A stretch of DNA of 64,000 nucleotides from Nansenia antarctica. Its lineage: Eukaryota > Chordata > Actinopteri > Argentiniformes > Microstomatidae. The notes under the pieces were generated by a model. That model made no database searches and was not told where the DNA came from. It worked only from the letters and a program-made list of their open reading frames with translations. Positions within the stretch are counted from its first letter, which is position 1. Every line of letters begins with the position of its first letter. The DNA lies in NCBI GenBank assembly GCA_963989245.1, contig OZ022339.1, positions 40,416,513 to 40,480,512 of the forward strand, given 5' to 3'. A program made the position numbers and the translations under genes. Below, piece after piece: positions 34,001-45,545 of the stretch.

Positions 34001-34271
34001 CAAACCATATCTTCTCACCTTGCTCCTTGGGCCGATCCACTGAGTGGGTCGCACTGCTGTAGATGGTAGCTCCAGGTGTGGGGCCCAGGCAGCCGCCTGT
34101 CTTCACCCTGGGGGTGTCATTGGGTGAGGGGCCCACCCCCCAGCTGGAGCAGCTGCTGTCCATCCCGTCTCCACTACTGAAGGGGGAGCGCTTGCACCCG
34201 ACTGACTCAAGGTCAGACTTCTCTGAAGATGACTTCTTTGATGACTTCTTCTTTCTTTGAACTATGGTCAT
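27799..34271 (-). CDS. usp42: Ubiquitin-specific protease 42, right-arm copy (14 coding exons, 921 aa)
   Basis: Coding exons: 34271-34019, 33584-33375, 33193-33083, 32584-32485, 32047-31980, 31857-31787, 31656-31574, 31478-31367, 31197-31057, 30890-30790, 30680-30524, 30163-29495, 28601-28351, 28237-27799. Each has the same length and splice sites as its left counterpart, and the frame is open to TGA. Catalytic Cys, His and Asn/Asp boxes and both zinc CxxC pairs are kept. Visible protein differences are beside the active-site Cys (GLHNVGNTCF here, GLKNLGNTCF left), in the 14-aa repeats (ANGPGLSSG, SITNGRE) and in the 49-aa repeats (N for K; TDYDEEAF for TDYNEEAF). The exon 12 frame of 241 codons, poly-Ser included, is identical in the two arms. 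Its 5' flank differs from the left copy, so expression could differ. Confidence 0.95.
28351..28601 (-). repeat. In-frame 42-bp coding repeat in usp42 (right copy)
   Basis: Five 42-bp units as on the left, with unit-specific changes: GGTCCTGG replaces GGTCATGG in one spacer and ATAACT replaces ATAGCT in the last. Confidence 0.93.
28670..29335 (-). repeat. 26-bp minisatellite in usp42 intron (right copy)
   Basis: Mirror of the 14,385-14,990 array, with unit TACTGCAGGATAATGACATG plus ATTACA. It is tens of bases longer than the left array, so the copy number differs between arms. Confidence 0.93.
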
Positions 34272-35834
34272 TGTTCATTGCTGATGGGCAAAAACAACAA
34301 ACACAGATGAAAGTGTTAGCTATTTAATATGTAAGTATTGACAACTAGTTGAGGAATGATAACCCTGGTAGAGATTAGTGAAGTTGTATCTGAACCAAGC
34401 ACACATACAATCTTCACTGGAGCTCTAGTGGGTTAGTATTACGCTATGATATTCAGATTGTAGTCCAAGAGTGCCAAATAAAGTGCAGTGTATATAGGAT
34501 GCTCTAAACAACCTATGCAGCAACACTTTAATACAGTGTCATCCTTAGCTACCTGCATGCATGCATGTTCCGTCCAGCATCTCAACCAAACACACTGATT
34601 TTCTATTATAAATGGGTGACTTCTGGGTATGACAGATTCAGTTGGTGGATCTATTCACACATTATATCAGGAATGACTCCCTGTCTGGTACTGAGAGGGG
34701 CTTATGATACTCAGTCAATCCCCATGAAATATGGCAGAACAAAATCGTTTCAAATGAAAGCTTGAGGAACAAAGAAGGGTTCACAAAAAGAGTAGCTAGC
34801 TAGTAGTGTATTATGGAGATCCATGTTAGTATGTCATATTAACCACCAGGTTTACAATGCATGGCAAAACATTCCTATCACTTTAAGAATTTGCCCACCG
34901 ATACAATCGTTCGTTAAATAAGATTTCACCGAATAATATTGCCAAACTAAAAATGCGCCTGCTTGTACCAAATAAATGGCTCGTACACACTAGATTCACG
35001 GACACGTGACAACGTCACAGTGGGTTGTTAGGGGCGTAAACGTTTGTGTACAGTAGAATTCTCGTCCAGCGTGCCTAGTTACAGGAACCACATCGTGACT
35101 TCGGAGGGGGCAGAATTGATCAAATAACAAACTTGACGGCTGGCTCGGATTACCCAACGATTCAACATCGCAAAGACCATGTAATCTGAAAGTGAAAGCC
35201 CGAAAACCAACATGACCAGAAGAACTAGCCCCTGTTGCAACCAGTAAACTATCACCTAGTATAATTAACACGTTTAATGAATTAACATATCAGCAAGCTA
35301 ACTTAGTACATACATATCTATCTATCTATATATTTATATATATAAACTGAAAATCAGCCCTCTCTGCGAGGTATCGCCACTGAAACACGAACACGCACGT
35401 TTACGACAATTGTTCCCTCCTCCCACCCAGGCTGAGAGAGGCTTTAGCCAACGAGACAGGCCACGCCCACTACTCTAGCAACGCAATACACCAGGGGCGT
35501 AAACGTTTGTGTACAGTAGAATTCTCGTCCATCATGCCTAGTTACAGGAACCACATCATGACTTCGGAGGGGGCAGAATTGATCAAATAACAAACTTGAC
35601 GGCTGGCTCGGATTACCCAACGATTCAACATTGCAAAGACCATGTAATCTGAAAGTGAAAGCCCGAAAACCAACATCGACTTTGTCTTACCCTGTTTTCG
35701 TCAACTATAAGGGAGAGTGAAGAGCGTGTGGCCTTTCTTGAACACACGATCAGCATTCTGGTGTGGGGAAGCTCGCGCGTGCATGGTAACAATCACAGAC
35801 GCCATGGGAACGGCGCACGTAACAATACTACAAT
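34272..35834 (-). promoter_or_regulatory. Putative usp42 promoter/5' UTR region (right copy), rearranged
   Basis: Mirror of 7,914-9,456 but restructured. A block of about 186 bp (GGGGCGTAAACGTTTGTGTA to GAAAGCCCGAAAACCAACAT) occurs at about 35,029-35,214 and again at about 35,494-35,678. About 170 bp of AT-rich sequence with TATC repeats (about 35,222-35,390) is inserted. The second block replaces the left-arm stretch containing TTTCTCTGTTTCAGGTG. The GC-box-like GGCCACGCCC is retained near 35,459-35,468. Confidence 0.45.
35029..35678. repeat. Direct duplication of a 186-bp promoter-proximal block (right arm only)
   Basis: The two blocks are near-identical, differing for example at CAGCGTGCC versus CATCATGCC and CATCGTGAC versus CATCATGAC. 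The left arm has one block (about 8,204-8,390). Confidence 0.9.
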
Positions 35835-38800
35835 TCTACGGCGAGTTTTTTTTTATTTTTTATCAGCTCATATTGTGCCTTGCATATACCACCATCTAAA
35901 TGACTAAGATAACAGTGTTTTCCTTTAATGCACGTGGCCTTAATTTACCACATAAACGTACAAGTTTTGTGGATGTGTTAAGAAGAGAGAAAGTGGATAT
36001 AGCCATGGTTAGCGAGTCCCACTTGCTGCAGAGGGATGTCCATAAACTAAAAGATAAACATTATATGGTGAAGGCAAGTTCATCAGCCCTAAACAAAACG
36101 AAGGGAGTAGTAATCCTTGCTCGCCGTAATTTTCAGTTAACTAACTTAGGTGTAGGGGGCGATTTAGATGGAAGAATTACTTATATGAAAACCATTATTG
36201 AAAATAAGAAAATAGCCTTTTTGTCTATTTACGCGCCTAACAGTTATGATTCGGATTTTTATACACGCCTATCTAATATCATGCATGACCTGGTAGAATA
36301 CCGTTTAATAATTGGGGCAGACTTTAATGCAGTTTTGGACCACTCAGCAGATAGGACAGCTTCTGTAGAGGGCAGTGACCAGATAGCAGCGTCTGGTGCA
36401 TTAAACAAATGGGCCCAGGAATGTTCAGTTGACATATGGCGTGTTATTAATCCAAACAAACGAGACTACTCCTTTTTTTCCGGAAGACATCATACATTCT
36501 CCAGAATTGATTTTATTTTCGCCTCGAAGAATCTTCTCGAAAGGGTAAGCGCAGATATGCTCCCTCTCGCCTTCTCTGATCATAAGGCAGTTATCTGCAG
36601 GGCCAAATTATCAGAAACGCGCGACCGTGCGCCGCGCTGGCGTCTAAACACATCTTTATTGCGTAATGACAGCTTTGTGGAACAACTTCAAACTGGTCTG
36701 GCTGAATGTATTTTGTTCAATGAGCACTCAGTAGACGATCCTCGGATACTATGGGACTCTGTGAAGGGTTATATTAGGAGTAATTGTATATATTTTGCCT
36801 CTCATTTGAACAAGGCACGTGACGTCACCGTACCCTTGAACTGGAACATGAATTCGGTCAACTTGAGAGAGACATGCACAGTAACACTACCCCTGAATCA
36901 ATCATACAAAGAAACAAAATAAAGGATGAGCTGAACTCCTTGTTGTGACAGCGAGCTGAATTCCTCATTCAACGTTCACGCCGGAATCATTATTTCGAAG
37001 GTGCCCGCCCCAGCCGATCTCTTGCCATCAGCCTCCGTGCCAGTGAGAATTTTGCGAATATTTCATGCATCAAAACACTAGAGGGAGACCTAGTAACAGA
37101 TCCCAAAACAATTCATTCAACCTTCCGCTCTTTTTATTCCAAGTTATACAACTCCGAAGTATCTTATGATTCATCTAAATCAGATGCTTTCCTTAACAAT
37201 CTCAATCTTCCTAAATTGCTGCCGCAGGATGCCATATCTCTGGATAAACCCATTACTTTAATTGAATTAAAAAATGCTTTACACAAGCTTAACAAAGGTA
37301 AATCACCTGGGTTTGATGGCATCCCTCCAGAATTTTATTTAACATGTTGGTCTCAACTTGGCCCTCTACTTTTAAAGATGATTAATCATGCTATGTTTAG
37401 TGGAGCCTTTTCCAGAGATGTTAACACCGCTACTATAACATTGCTTCACAAAAAAGGCAAAGATCCAACTGAGTGCGCAAATTACCGTGCTTTGTCACTC
37501 TTGAATGCAGACATAAAAGTGTTTGCAAAAGTGTTGGCACTTAGACTGGAGCCATTCATGAACAAACTTATACATCCGGATCAAACCGGATTCATGAAAT
37601 CCAGATTATCCTCAGATAATGTACGCAGGCTCTTGCACATCATTGATGCTTCTGCTGATAATGCTACTCCCTGTGCGGTCCTTTCTCTGGATGCAGAGAA
37701 AGCTTTTGACCGTCTGGAGTGGCACTACCTATGGTCTGTTCTCCAGCTTATGGGTTTCGGGACAAATTTCACCAACATGATAAAGACCCTTTATTCCTCT
37801 CCTTCAGCTATGGTTATGACTGGGAATGTGTGTTCCTCTTTATTTCCTGTCGGACGCTCCTCGCGCCAAGGCTGCGTTTTTTCTTCACTTTTGTTCACTT
37901 TATCTTTGGAGCCTTTAGCCCAGGCTGTGCGTCAGTCACCCCACATTCCGATAACTGCCCATGGCACGGATCATTATATCTCACTTTATTGTGACGACAT
38001 TCTACTCTATCTTGGTGATGCCGTAAATTCAACCCCACATCTTTTATCTATTTTTCACCAGTATGGGAGCATTTCCGGTTATAAAATTAACTGGTCCAAG
38101 TCGGCTTTCCTTCCCATCAATGAGGCCTCAAGGCAGGCATCACTACCATCAGATATCCCAGTGGTTGACCATTTCAAATATCTAGGTTTATCAATCTATC
38201 CATCACTACAAACTACAATACCTTATAATTATAACTCTACCTTGAAACAAGTGGAGACGGATCTGGAGCGCTGGTCATCTATTCCCAACTCTTTCCGATC
38301 TAGAGTTTCCATTATTAAGATGAACATCTTGCCCCGGGTTAACTTCTGTAGTGCTATGCTCCCCTTGGCTCCACCTGCTGGACACTGGGACAAACTACAT
38401 AAATTGGTCTCCAGGTATGTCTGGAAAGGGAAACGCCCACGGATGAAAATGTCCACTCTGCAGAAACACACATCCTCTGGTGGTCTTGGATTGCCTAATT
38501 TCCAGTTTTATTTTTGGTCAACAACCCTTCGTGCTCTTCACACCTGGCTCAACCCAGATGCACAAGTAGCCTGGCGATCTCTGGAGGAGAAGTTGGTGAG
38601 CCCACATAGGCTTCAGGATGTTATCTATTCTAACATTCCTCTCAAAACCTGTAAATCCAAGTTTGGCCCTTTAATCTCTCATCTTGTCGACACATGGAGA
38701 ACTGTAGAAATGCAGGCCAACATTCATCTGAAGTTCCATCCTTACATTCCGTTATTTAATAACTTTGCCATTTGCTCAGGAGGTCGCCCCATTTCCTTCC

Positions 38801-40114
38801 CTCAGTGGAGTGGAAAAGGGGTTTACACCCTATCTGACATCACTGTAGGTAATGAATTTAGATCATTTCAAGACCTGCAATCTCACTTTAATTTACCTGG
38901 CACCTCTTTCTTTTTCTACCTCCAGCTCCGCAGTGCCCTACGGGCATACGGAGTCCCCTGAGGAGAAGACTTGAAGGTACATCCCATCCACAAAATGTTT
39001 GTTGGTAAACCTACCACTGCCTTAGTCTCTAACCTTTACACACTTATGATCAAATGTGCAGATATCCCTCTACAAATTAACTTGCGTTGGAGCCATGACC
39101 TTTCTATCTCACCATCTACAATCAATTGGACTACGGTTTGGACTAAGATCAACTTAGCATCTCGCAACCCCAATCATCAGATGATTCACTATAACTTTGC
39201 ACACAGGCTATACTGTACACCCCGCAAACTTTTTTTGATGAAATTAACACCCTCGCCAAACTGTCAGTTATGCTCATTAAACACAACAGGAACTTTCATC
39301 CATATGGTGTGGGATTGCCCTGGTGTTAAATCATTCTGGGGTATGGCCATCAATAAGATGTCTGAGTTTCTTGGGTCCTCTATCCCCTGCTCCCCAATAA
39401 TTCTACTACTGAATGATTTTACCAGTTTAAATTTATCAATGATGCACCAACGCTGGCTTCTGGTAGGCCTCACAGCCGCCAAAAAACTGGTAGCTCAGAG
39501 GTGGAAAGACCCCCATGACTTGTCCTATCAGCATTGGTTAAACACTGTGTTAGATCTAGCCAAACTAGAAAGGTCCGTGGCCAGCATGCATGGCGCTCAA
39601 GAAAAGAATATTAGTTTATGGACTTCCTTTATAGAATGTATGCAGAGGTGATATGCATAACTTATGGTTATTCCACTAGTATGATATTTTATTTTTTATT
39701 TTTTCTCTTTTTCCTTCTCTTCCATTTTCCTTTCTTTATTCTCTTCTTTCAAAGGCCATTCATTATGTTTATAACATTATAGTACTAAAATACTATTATA
39801 ATAATCTTAAATAGGCTACTATTAATAATTGTAATGGTGTGGGTATTGATATTTGAATATTATAGTATTTAATGTTTTATGTTTATCCTATTATGTTTAT
39901 TTATTTTATTTGGTGGCATTTATGTTGAGCTGGTTTAAATCCTTCTTGAGGGTTTTTGGGCGGAGTAAGACCTTGGTGTGGGAGGGTGGGTAGGGGGAAT
40001 GTATATAGGTATGATTGTTGTGTATTTTGGTAATTGTTTTGTCATTGTCCTTTGTGTGTTTGTACATAAAATTAAAATTAAAAATTGATCACAAAAAAAA
40101 AATCTACGGCGAGG
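35835..40114 (+). mobile_element. L1-type LINE, right-arm copy, with target-site duplications
   Basis: Mirror of the left L1. TSD TCTACGGCGAG is at 35,835-35,845 and 40,104-40,114, and the element ends in an A-run. The endonuclease frame 35,900-36,922 is lost by a frameshift near 36,820. The RT frame 37,216-38,961 is longer than on the left (KSPGFDGIPPEFY, SRQGCVFSSLL, YCDDILLYLGD) but ends in TGA at 38,959-38,961. The C-terminal domain continues at 38,971-39,651. Confidence 0.9.
35900..39651 (+). pseudogene. L1 ORF2 endonuclease/reverse transcriptase, broken differently from the left copy
   Basis: Lesions seen here are a frameshift after HLNKAR (near 36,820), a TGA in the linker near 36,947 and a TGA at 38,959. 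The left-copy stop after SRQG and frameshift near 6,450 are absent here. Neither copy is coding-competent. Confidence 0.88.
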
Positions 40115-40604
40115 ATGAGCATTGTGCAACAATTATGCTACTACTACTAGCTAGCTATAGTGCAGCAATTATCTCATTCATTGCTCTATTGTTGTGGGGC
40201 ATTCCTACACAATGTAGGCTATAGGTGAACAAATATGAAACCAAGGAAGCTTGTTTTCTTTGTTAAATTGTTTATTCTTGAACAAGGTGTGACTATCAAC
40301 AAGTCTCAAAGTTGCAACATATGATAATTGGGAACTTGAAGTTGACACAGTATGATAAAGCTTTGTGAAACATCATAATGGAAATTGAGTGAAGGTATAT
40401 TGAGTATAAATAACAATCACTCTAGTTCATGTCCTTTTATGTTGAAAACCCCCCCAACAACATTAGTGCTGGCCGTATCTGTTTACGTATTCATTCGTTC
40501 GTTTACATATTCATTAATTTATTCATATTCAATGTTTTCAGTCATAAATATTCATAAATATTCAGACATATTTCATGTCTCTTAATCAATCCCTCCTCCC
40601 TCCT

Positions 40605-40872
40605 TTCACAGAGCTGGTGCTCTATCATTCCAGAAAGCACATCACTGAATTCATCAGTTTGGTGATCTTTTGGTGGTCCGCCACCAGTAGTGAATCGCTC
40701 TCTTCTGGCTTCTGCACTCTGTTTTTTTAAAGTCAGTTTGATGTTCTTCCAGAGAGTCTATACAAGCAGATGTCATTCAATATGAATTATCTTACACAAA
40801 TAAGATTTTTTAATTTTTATTTAACCTTTATTTATCCAGGGAAGTCACACTGAGATTTGCATCTCTTTTACA
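40605..40872 (-). mobile_element. PIF/Harbinger fragment with LINE 3' tail (right arm, outer edge)
   Basis: Mirror of 2,852-3,125. It contains Harbinger Myb-gene exon 2 sequence (GGTGGTCCGCCACCAGTAGT in the + sense) and the LINE tail AACCTTTATTTATCCAGG. Confidence 0.85.
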
Positions 40873-41223
40873 GGTGAGCCGAGGCCAAGGACATATCCTG
40901 CGAAATTCATGTTGTTTACTAGGGCTAGAAATGTGGACCTTACAAAGCTTCTTATATCCACAGTTGACGGCTCCTCCATTGAGAGAGTTACCGACTACAA
41001 ATATCTTGGGCTGTGGTTGGATGAGAAGCTATCATTCAAAACGCATGTCGACGGCCTCGCCTCCAAACTTCGGCAAAAGGTGGGCTTTCTTTACCGTAAT
41101 CGGTCTAGCTTCCCCTTGCTTTGTAGGAAGAGAGTTGTCGAGGCGGTATTCCTGTCCGTATTAGATTACGGTGATGTTATCTATAGGCATGCAGCTTCAT
41201 CTACATCAGTGGTTCTCAAATAG
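40873..41223 (+). mobile_element. LINE RT C-terminal fragment (right arm, outer edge)
   Basis: Mirror of 2,368-2,850. Frame 40,909-41,223 has the same YKYLGLWLDEKLSF and VLDYGDVIYRHA motifs. It lacks the G-rich hAT-like remnant found on the left, keeping only CAGTGGTTCTCAA. Confidence 0.72.
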
Positions 41224-41329
41224 GCTTATTTTCTTCCCTAAATATTAATGTTGACTAATATTCTGTGTTATATAATTTAAAAAGCATGTCACTGAATGGA
41301 TTTTGGTATGGTAGTAGGAAGCTTTATGA

Positions 41330-42480
41330 ATGAATGAATGAATGAATAAATGAATGAATGAATGGTCTTTATTGTCATTAATACAGTACAGGTACCATAC
41401 AACGAAATTTAGGAGGGGGGGCTCCCCTGGTGCTAGGAAAAAAAATACTAAAAACAAGAAGGGAAAAGAGCTGGTTTACATAAATAAAGGCTATATACAC
41501 TATCCACTATACTATACTATACTACTATACTATACAAATAAAACACTGTGCTGTACTCTATGCTATGCTATAAATATCCTAACATTTCCTATCCCTGAGT
41601 CTGAACCTTATGTACACGAGGGTTGTCATATTGCACATAGTATTATTGCACATTAATTTAAAGTGTCGCAGTTTGCAGGTTTGAAATGTTCACAGTTGTA
41701 TTTCAGTATTGCACTTATGATTACAATCTAGTAGCTGCCATCAAATTGTCTAGATTGTCCAGGGCCTAGAACCTAGGTCTATGCTGTGTTCAGGGCCTGA
41801 ATGGCCCTAGGGTAGAAGCTGAGCTTCAGTCTATTTGTCCTTGCGGACATGGTCCTGAACCGCCTGCCTGAGGGCAGCCGAACAAAGTGTTCGTTCCCAG
41901 GGTGGGATGGGTCTCTGGAGATCTTGGAGGCCTTCCTGAGGCAGCGTGTGTTGTACAGCTCTTCCAGAGAGGGGAGGGGGGCGCCGATGAACTTCTGGGC
42001 CGATCTCACAACTCTCTGTAGCGCTTTCCTCTCTGCGGCTGTGCAGCTGGAGAACCACACGCAGATGCAGTAGGTGAGGATGCTCTCCACTGCGCAGCGG
42101 TAGAAGGTCACAAGCATCTCCTGTCCGATGTGGTTTTTCCTGAGGACTCTCAGGAAGTAGAGCCGCTGTTGTGCCTTCTTGATGATGGCTGCTGTGTTGA
42201 TCTTCCAGGACAGGTCATCCTGTATGTGCACCCCCAGGAATCGGAGGGTTGAGACTCTCTCCACGCTCCCTCCATCGACGAGCAGGGGCTGGACCTTAGA
42301 TTTTTTCCTCCAGAAGTCCATGATGATTTCCTGGGTCTTTGACTGGTTCAGCAGCAGGTTGTTAACCTTGCACAGCTTGCCCAGCTGCTCCACCTCATCC
42401 CTGTACGCCGCCTTTAGCAGCTGATGCAGAGGAGGTGAAGTTGAGGAGAAGAGAGTCGTAAGAGTTTAGGTCATCAGGGA
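41330..42480 (-). mobile_element. CR1/Rex-like LINE, RT C-terminus and 3' UTR, 5'-truncated
   Basis: Minus-strand frame 42,393-41,779 encodes LCKVNNLLLNQSKTQEII, VERVSTLRFLGVHIQDDLSW, AQQRLYFLRVLRKNHI, AVESILTYCICVWFSSCT, GAPLPSLEELYNTRCLRKAS, ending QALNTA. The 3' UTR runs to the (TTCA)n/(GAAT)n tail at 41,330-41,365. It is a diverged sibling of the 44,190-45,545 copy. Confidence 0.85.
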
Positions 42481-42895
42481 GACCATTTCCTCTCAGCTGC
42501 CTGGAGCATTACACAACATTACAGTAATTATAGCCAAATTCAAATGTATGTTACAATGCTTCCACCCTGATCATTGGGAGGACACTGGGGCTACAGAACA
42601 GACAGAGCCATGTTGTTCCCCATTCTAGTAAAGTATGTGAGCCAGATTTGTCACTAAGGCAGGACACTATTACCACATATACTGCATGTTGGTCAAAATG
42701 GAATCACTTTTTTGATCCTAGTGTAATGCAACAATGTTGGAATTATTATTATTAATAATACATATTATTGTTATTATTATTATTATTATTATTCAACACA
42801 GATCTGAATGTTTTTCGTCTTCTTGAAATGCCAGTGGCATTGTTCTAAGATACACAATGCAGTAGAGGTGTGTGTGTGTCTGTGTGTGTATATGT

Positions 42896-42959
<64 letters not shown>

Positions 42960-43170
42960 ATGTGTATGTCTGTAAGCCCTATGTACTGTATGCCCTATGT
43001 ACTATGTACTGTCCACAAGTCCGACAGCTGTCCTAGTGTCCAGCTTCTAAACTGCAGTGTTCCCCTTTATCAAAACATTCACTTCCTACACAGAGTGCTA
43101 GAGGGCGCTGTGGCCTCAAATAAGACCAAAGTAAAGTTCACCCTCAGGTTGTTTGTTTTAATTGAACTAA

Positions 43171-43230
<60 letters not shown>

Positions 43231-43254
43231 CTGGGTGTTTTTGGGCCCTGGACA
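42481..43254. other. No gene, with microsatellites
   Basis: Contains a (TTA)n tract near 42,745-42,795, a long (TG)n at about 42,900-42,958 and another at about 43,171-43,227. The frames through them are repeat artefacts. Confidence 0.7.
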
Positions 43255-43603
43255 GTCTGGACGGATTGTATGGCAGCTGCTGGACTGAAAAAATCAGGTG
43301 TAGTGCTGAGGCACAAACATGTACATTTCAAGCCTGCAAACTGTGACACTTTAAATAACGTGAAACAATACTATTGTGCAATATGACAACCCTAGTCGTC
43401 TATCTGTACAGTATAGTACAGTGGATAGTGTACATAGCCTTTATTTATGTAAACCAGCTCCTTCCCTTCTTGTGATTTTTTTTTTAAAGTGTTTTTTTCC
43501 CCCCTTTCCTAACACCAGGGGAGCCACCCCTCCTAAATTTCGTTGTTTGGTACCTGTACTGTAGCAATGACAATAAAGTCCATTCATTCATTCATTCATT
43601 CAA
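43255..43603 (+). mobile_element. CR1/Rex-like LINE 3' end
   Basis: 3' UTR-only copy: GGACGGATTGTATGGCAGCT, GTGCTGAGGCACAAACATGT, GGTACCTGTACTGTAGCAAT, tail (ATTC)n. Confidence 0.85.
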
Positions 43604-44189
43604 AATGCTCAAGGTTTGTTTGTGTAAAATGCTCAAGGTTTTATATTAGATTTATTTAGGATAGACTTATTATTTACCAATCTATTAACATGGTTAATGC
43701 TGGTCACTTCAAAGGGTGTTCTCAACAAGTATTATTATTAATATAGATTTTTTTCTTCATTATGTACGTATCACACAATATGTTACATCTGATGTTAATA
43801 AGGAAAGGATTGCTCATGTTGGACTCAATGACCTGCTGTATTTCTTACCTGAGGCAATATTCCTGAATTCCAGTTTTTGGAATTAAGGTCAAGATTAGAC
43901 ACGTTTGGATAGACTCCAATGTATGTCTGACTTGAAAAAATACATTCCACAAGAAGCAGCTGTGAGTCTGACACAAAATGTTCCTGTGAGACAGTAATGC
44001 TCAAACAGCTGTGAATCAGATTCTGTCAACCTTTTGCAATTGTGCTAATGACGGCTAAGTATGATGAGAGTACTACTACTACAAGTTGAGTTGCATTTCA
44101 TGTACGAAAGGCGCTATATAAATAAAGCTTTACTTACTTACTTACAAAGGGGGTAGTACATCAAAATAGCAATTAATGACTTTAATTTA
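43604..44189. other. No gene, with a short L2-type LINE/SINE tail
   Basis: GTACGAAAGGCGCTATATAA followed by ATAAAGC and (TTAC)n at about 44,102-44,147 is a typical fish L2-family 3' end. Nothing else is recognised. Confidence 0.6.
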
Positions 44190-45545
44190 GATATAAATCT
44201 AGGTACGCCATTCTATCCCACCTGGAGAGGGGAAACAGCTACCCGAGACTGCTCTTCGTGGACTTCAGCTCCGCCTTCAACACCATCCTTCCAGACAGGC
44301 TAGTGACCAAACTACTAGACCTGGGTCTATCACACTCTATATGTGCGTGGATCAAGGACTTCCTGACCGACCGCCCCCAGAGGGTGCGGGTGGGCCCCCA
44401 CAGCTCCACAGCCCTCAGCCTCAGCACTGGGTCCCCCCAGGGCTGCGTGCTAAGCCCCATCCTCTACAACCTCTACACCCACGACTTCACCCCCGTCCAC
44501 CCCAGCAACTACATCGTAAAGTTTGCAGACGACACCACCGTGGTGGGATGTATCTCGGGGGGGGACGAGGCGGCGTACAGGGATGAGGTAGAGCAACTGA
44601 GCAAGCTGTGCAAGGTTAACAACCTGCTGCTAAACAAGTCAAAGACCCAGGAATTCATCGTAGACTTCAGGAGGAAAAAGTCTGAGATCCAGCCCCTGCT
44701 CATCGACGGAGAGAGCGTGGAGAGAGTCTCAACCCTCCGATTCCTGGGACATCACATGCGGGATGACCTGGCCTGGAAGGACAACACAAAAGGCACCATC
44801 AAGAGGGCACAACAGCGGCTATACGCCCTGAGATGCCTCAGGAAAGAACACAACAAGCAGGAGATACTGGTGGCCTTCTACCACGGCGCAGTGGAGAGCA
44901 TCCTCACCTACGGCATCTGCAACTGGTTCCACAGCTGCACAACAGCGGAGAGAAACGCGCTACAGAGAGTCGTGAGAACAGCACAGAAGATCACCGGCGC
45001 CCCCCTCCCCTCTCTGGAAGAGCTGTACAACACACGCTGTCTCAGGAAGGCCTCCAAGATCTCCAGGGACCCGACCCACCCTGGGCACGTACACTTTATC
45101 AGGCTGCCCTCGAATAGGAGGTACAGGACCCCGGCCGCTAAGACAAAAAGACTGAAGAACTGCTTCTACCACAGGGCCGTCAAGGCCCTGAACACAGCAA
45201 AGGCCTAAGTTCTGGGCCCAGGACAGTCCGGACGGATTGTATGGCAGCTAGTGCTGAGGCACAAACATGTACATTTCAAGCCTGCAAACTGACACTTTAA
45301 AATAACGTGAAAAAATACTTTTGTGCAATATGACAACCCTAGTTGACTATCTGTGCAGTATAGTACAGTGGATTGTGTACATAGCCTTTATTTATGTAAA
45401 CCAGCTCCTTACCTTCTTGTGATTTTATGCTTTTTCTAAAAAAAAAAAAAGAATCTCCCTTTCCTAACACCAGGGGAGCCACCCCTCCTAAATGTCGTTG
45501 TTTGGTACCTGTACTGTAGCAATGACAAATAAAGTCCATTCCATT
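44190..45545 (+). mobile_element. CR1/Rex-like LINE, longest copy, 5'-truncated RT plus 3' UTR
   Basis: Open frame 44,258-45,208 (316 aa) is preceded in frame by truncated sequence. RT motifs in order: MDFSSAFNTILPDRL, STGSPQGCVLSPILYNLYTH, KFADDTTVVGCI (the F-A-D-D catalytic box), LCKVNNLLLNKSKTQEF, STLRFLGHHM, GAPLPSLEELYNTRCLRKAS. The endonuclease is missing. The 3' UTR ends AATGACAAATAAAGTCC then CATTCC repeats. The RT portion is uninterrupted, suggesting a fairly recent insertion. Confidence 0.9.

Larger units (their letters stand above)
21983..41299. repeat. Right arm of about 39-kb palindrome (inverted duplication)
   Basis: Reverse complement of 2,368-20,793. Right-specific changes: an L2 LINE insertion at about 22,080-22,941, a duplicated promoter block at about 35,493-35,678, and about 170 bp of extra sequence with a TATC/TA microsatellite at about 35,222-35,390. 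It lacks the hAT MITE seen on the left. Confidence 0.95.

Noticed and set aside
42870..43349. 158-aa frame and its reverse
   Set aside because: They are made of translated (TG)n/(CA)n microsatellite.
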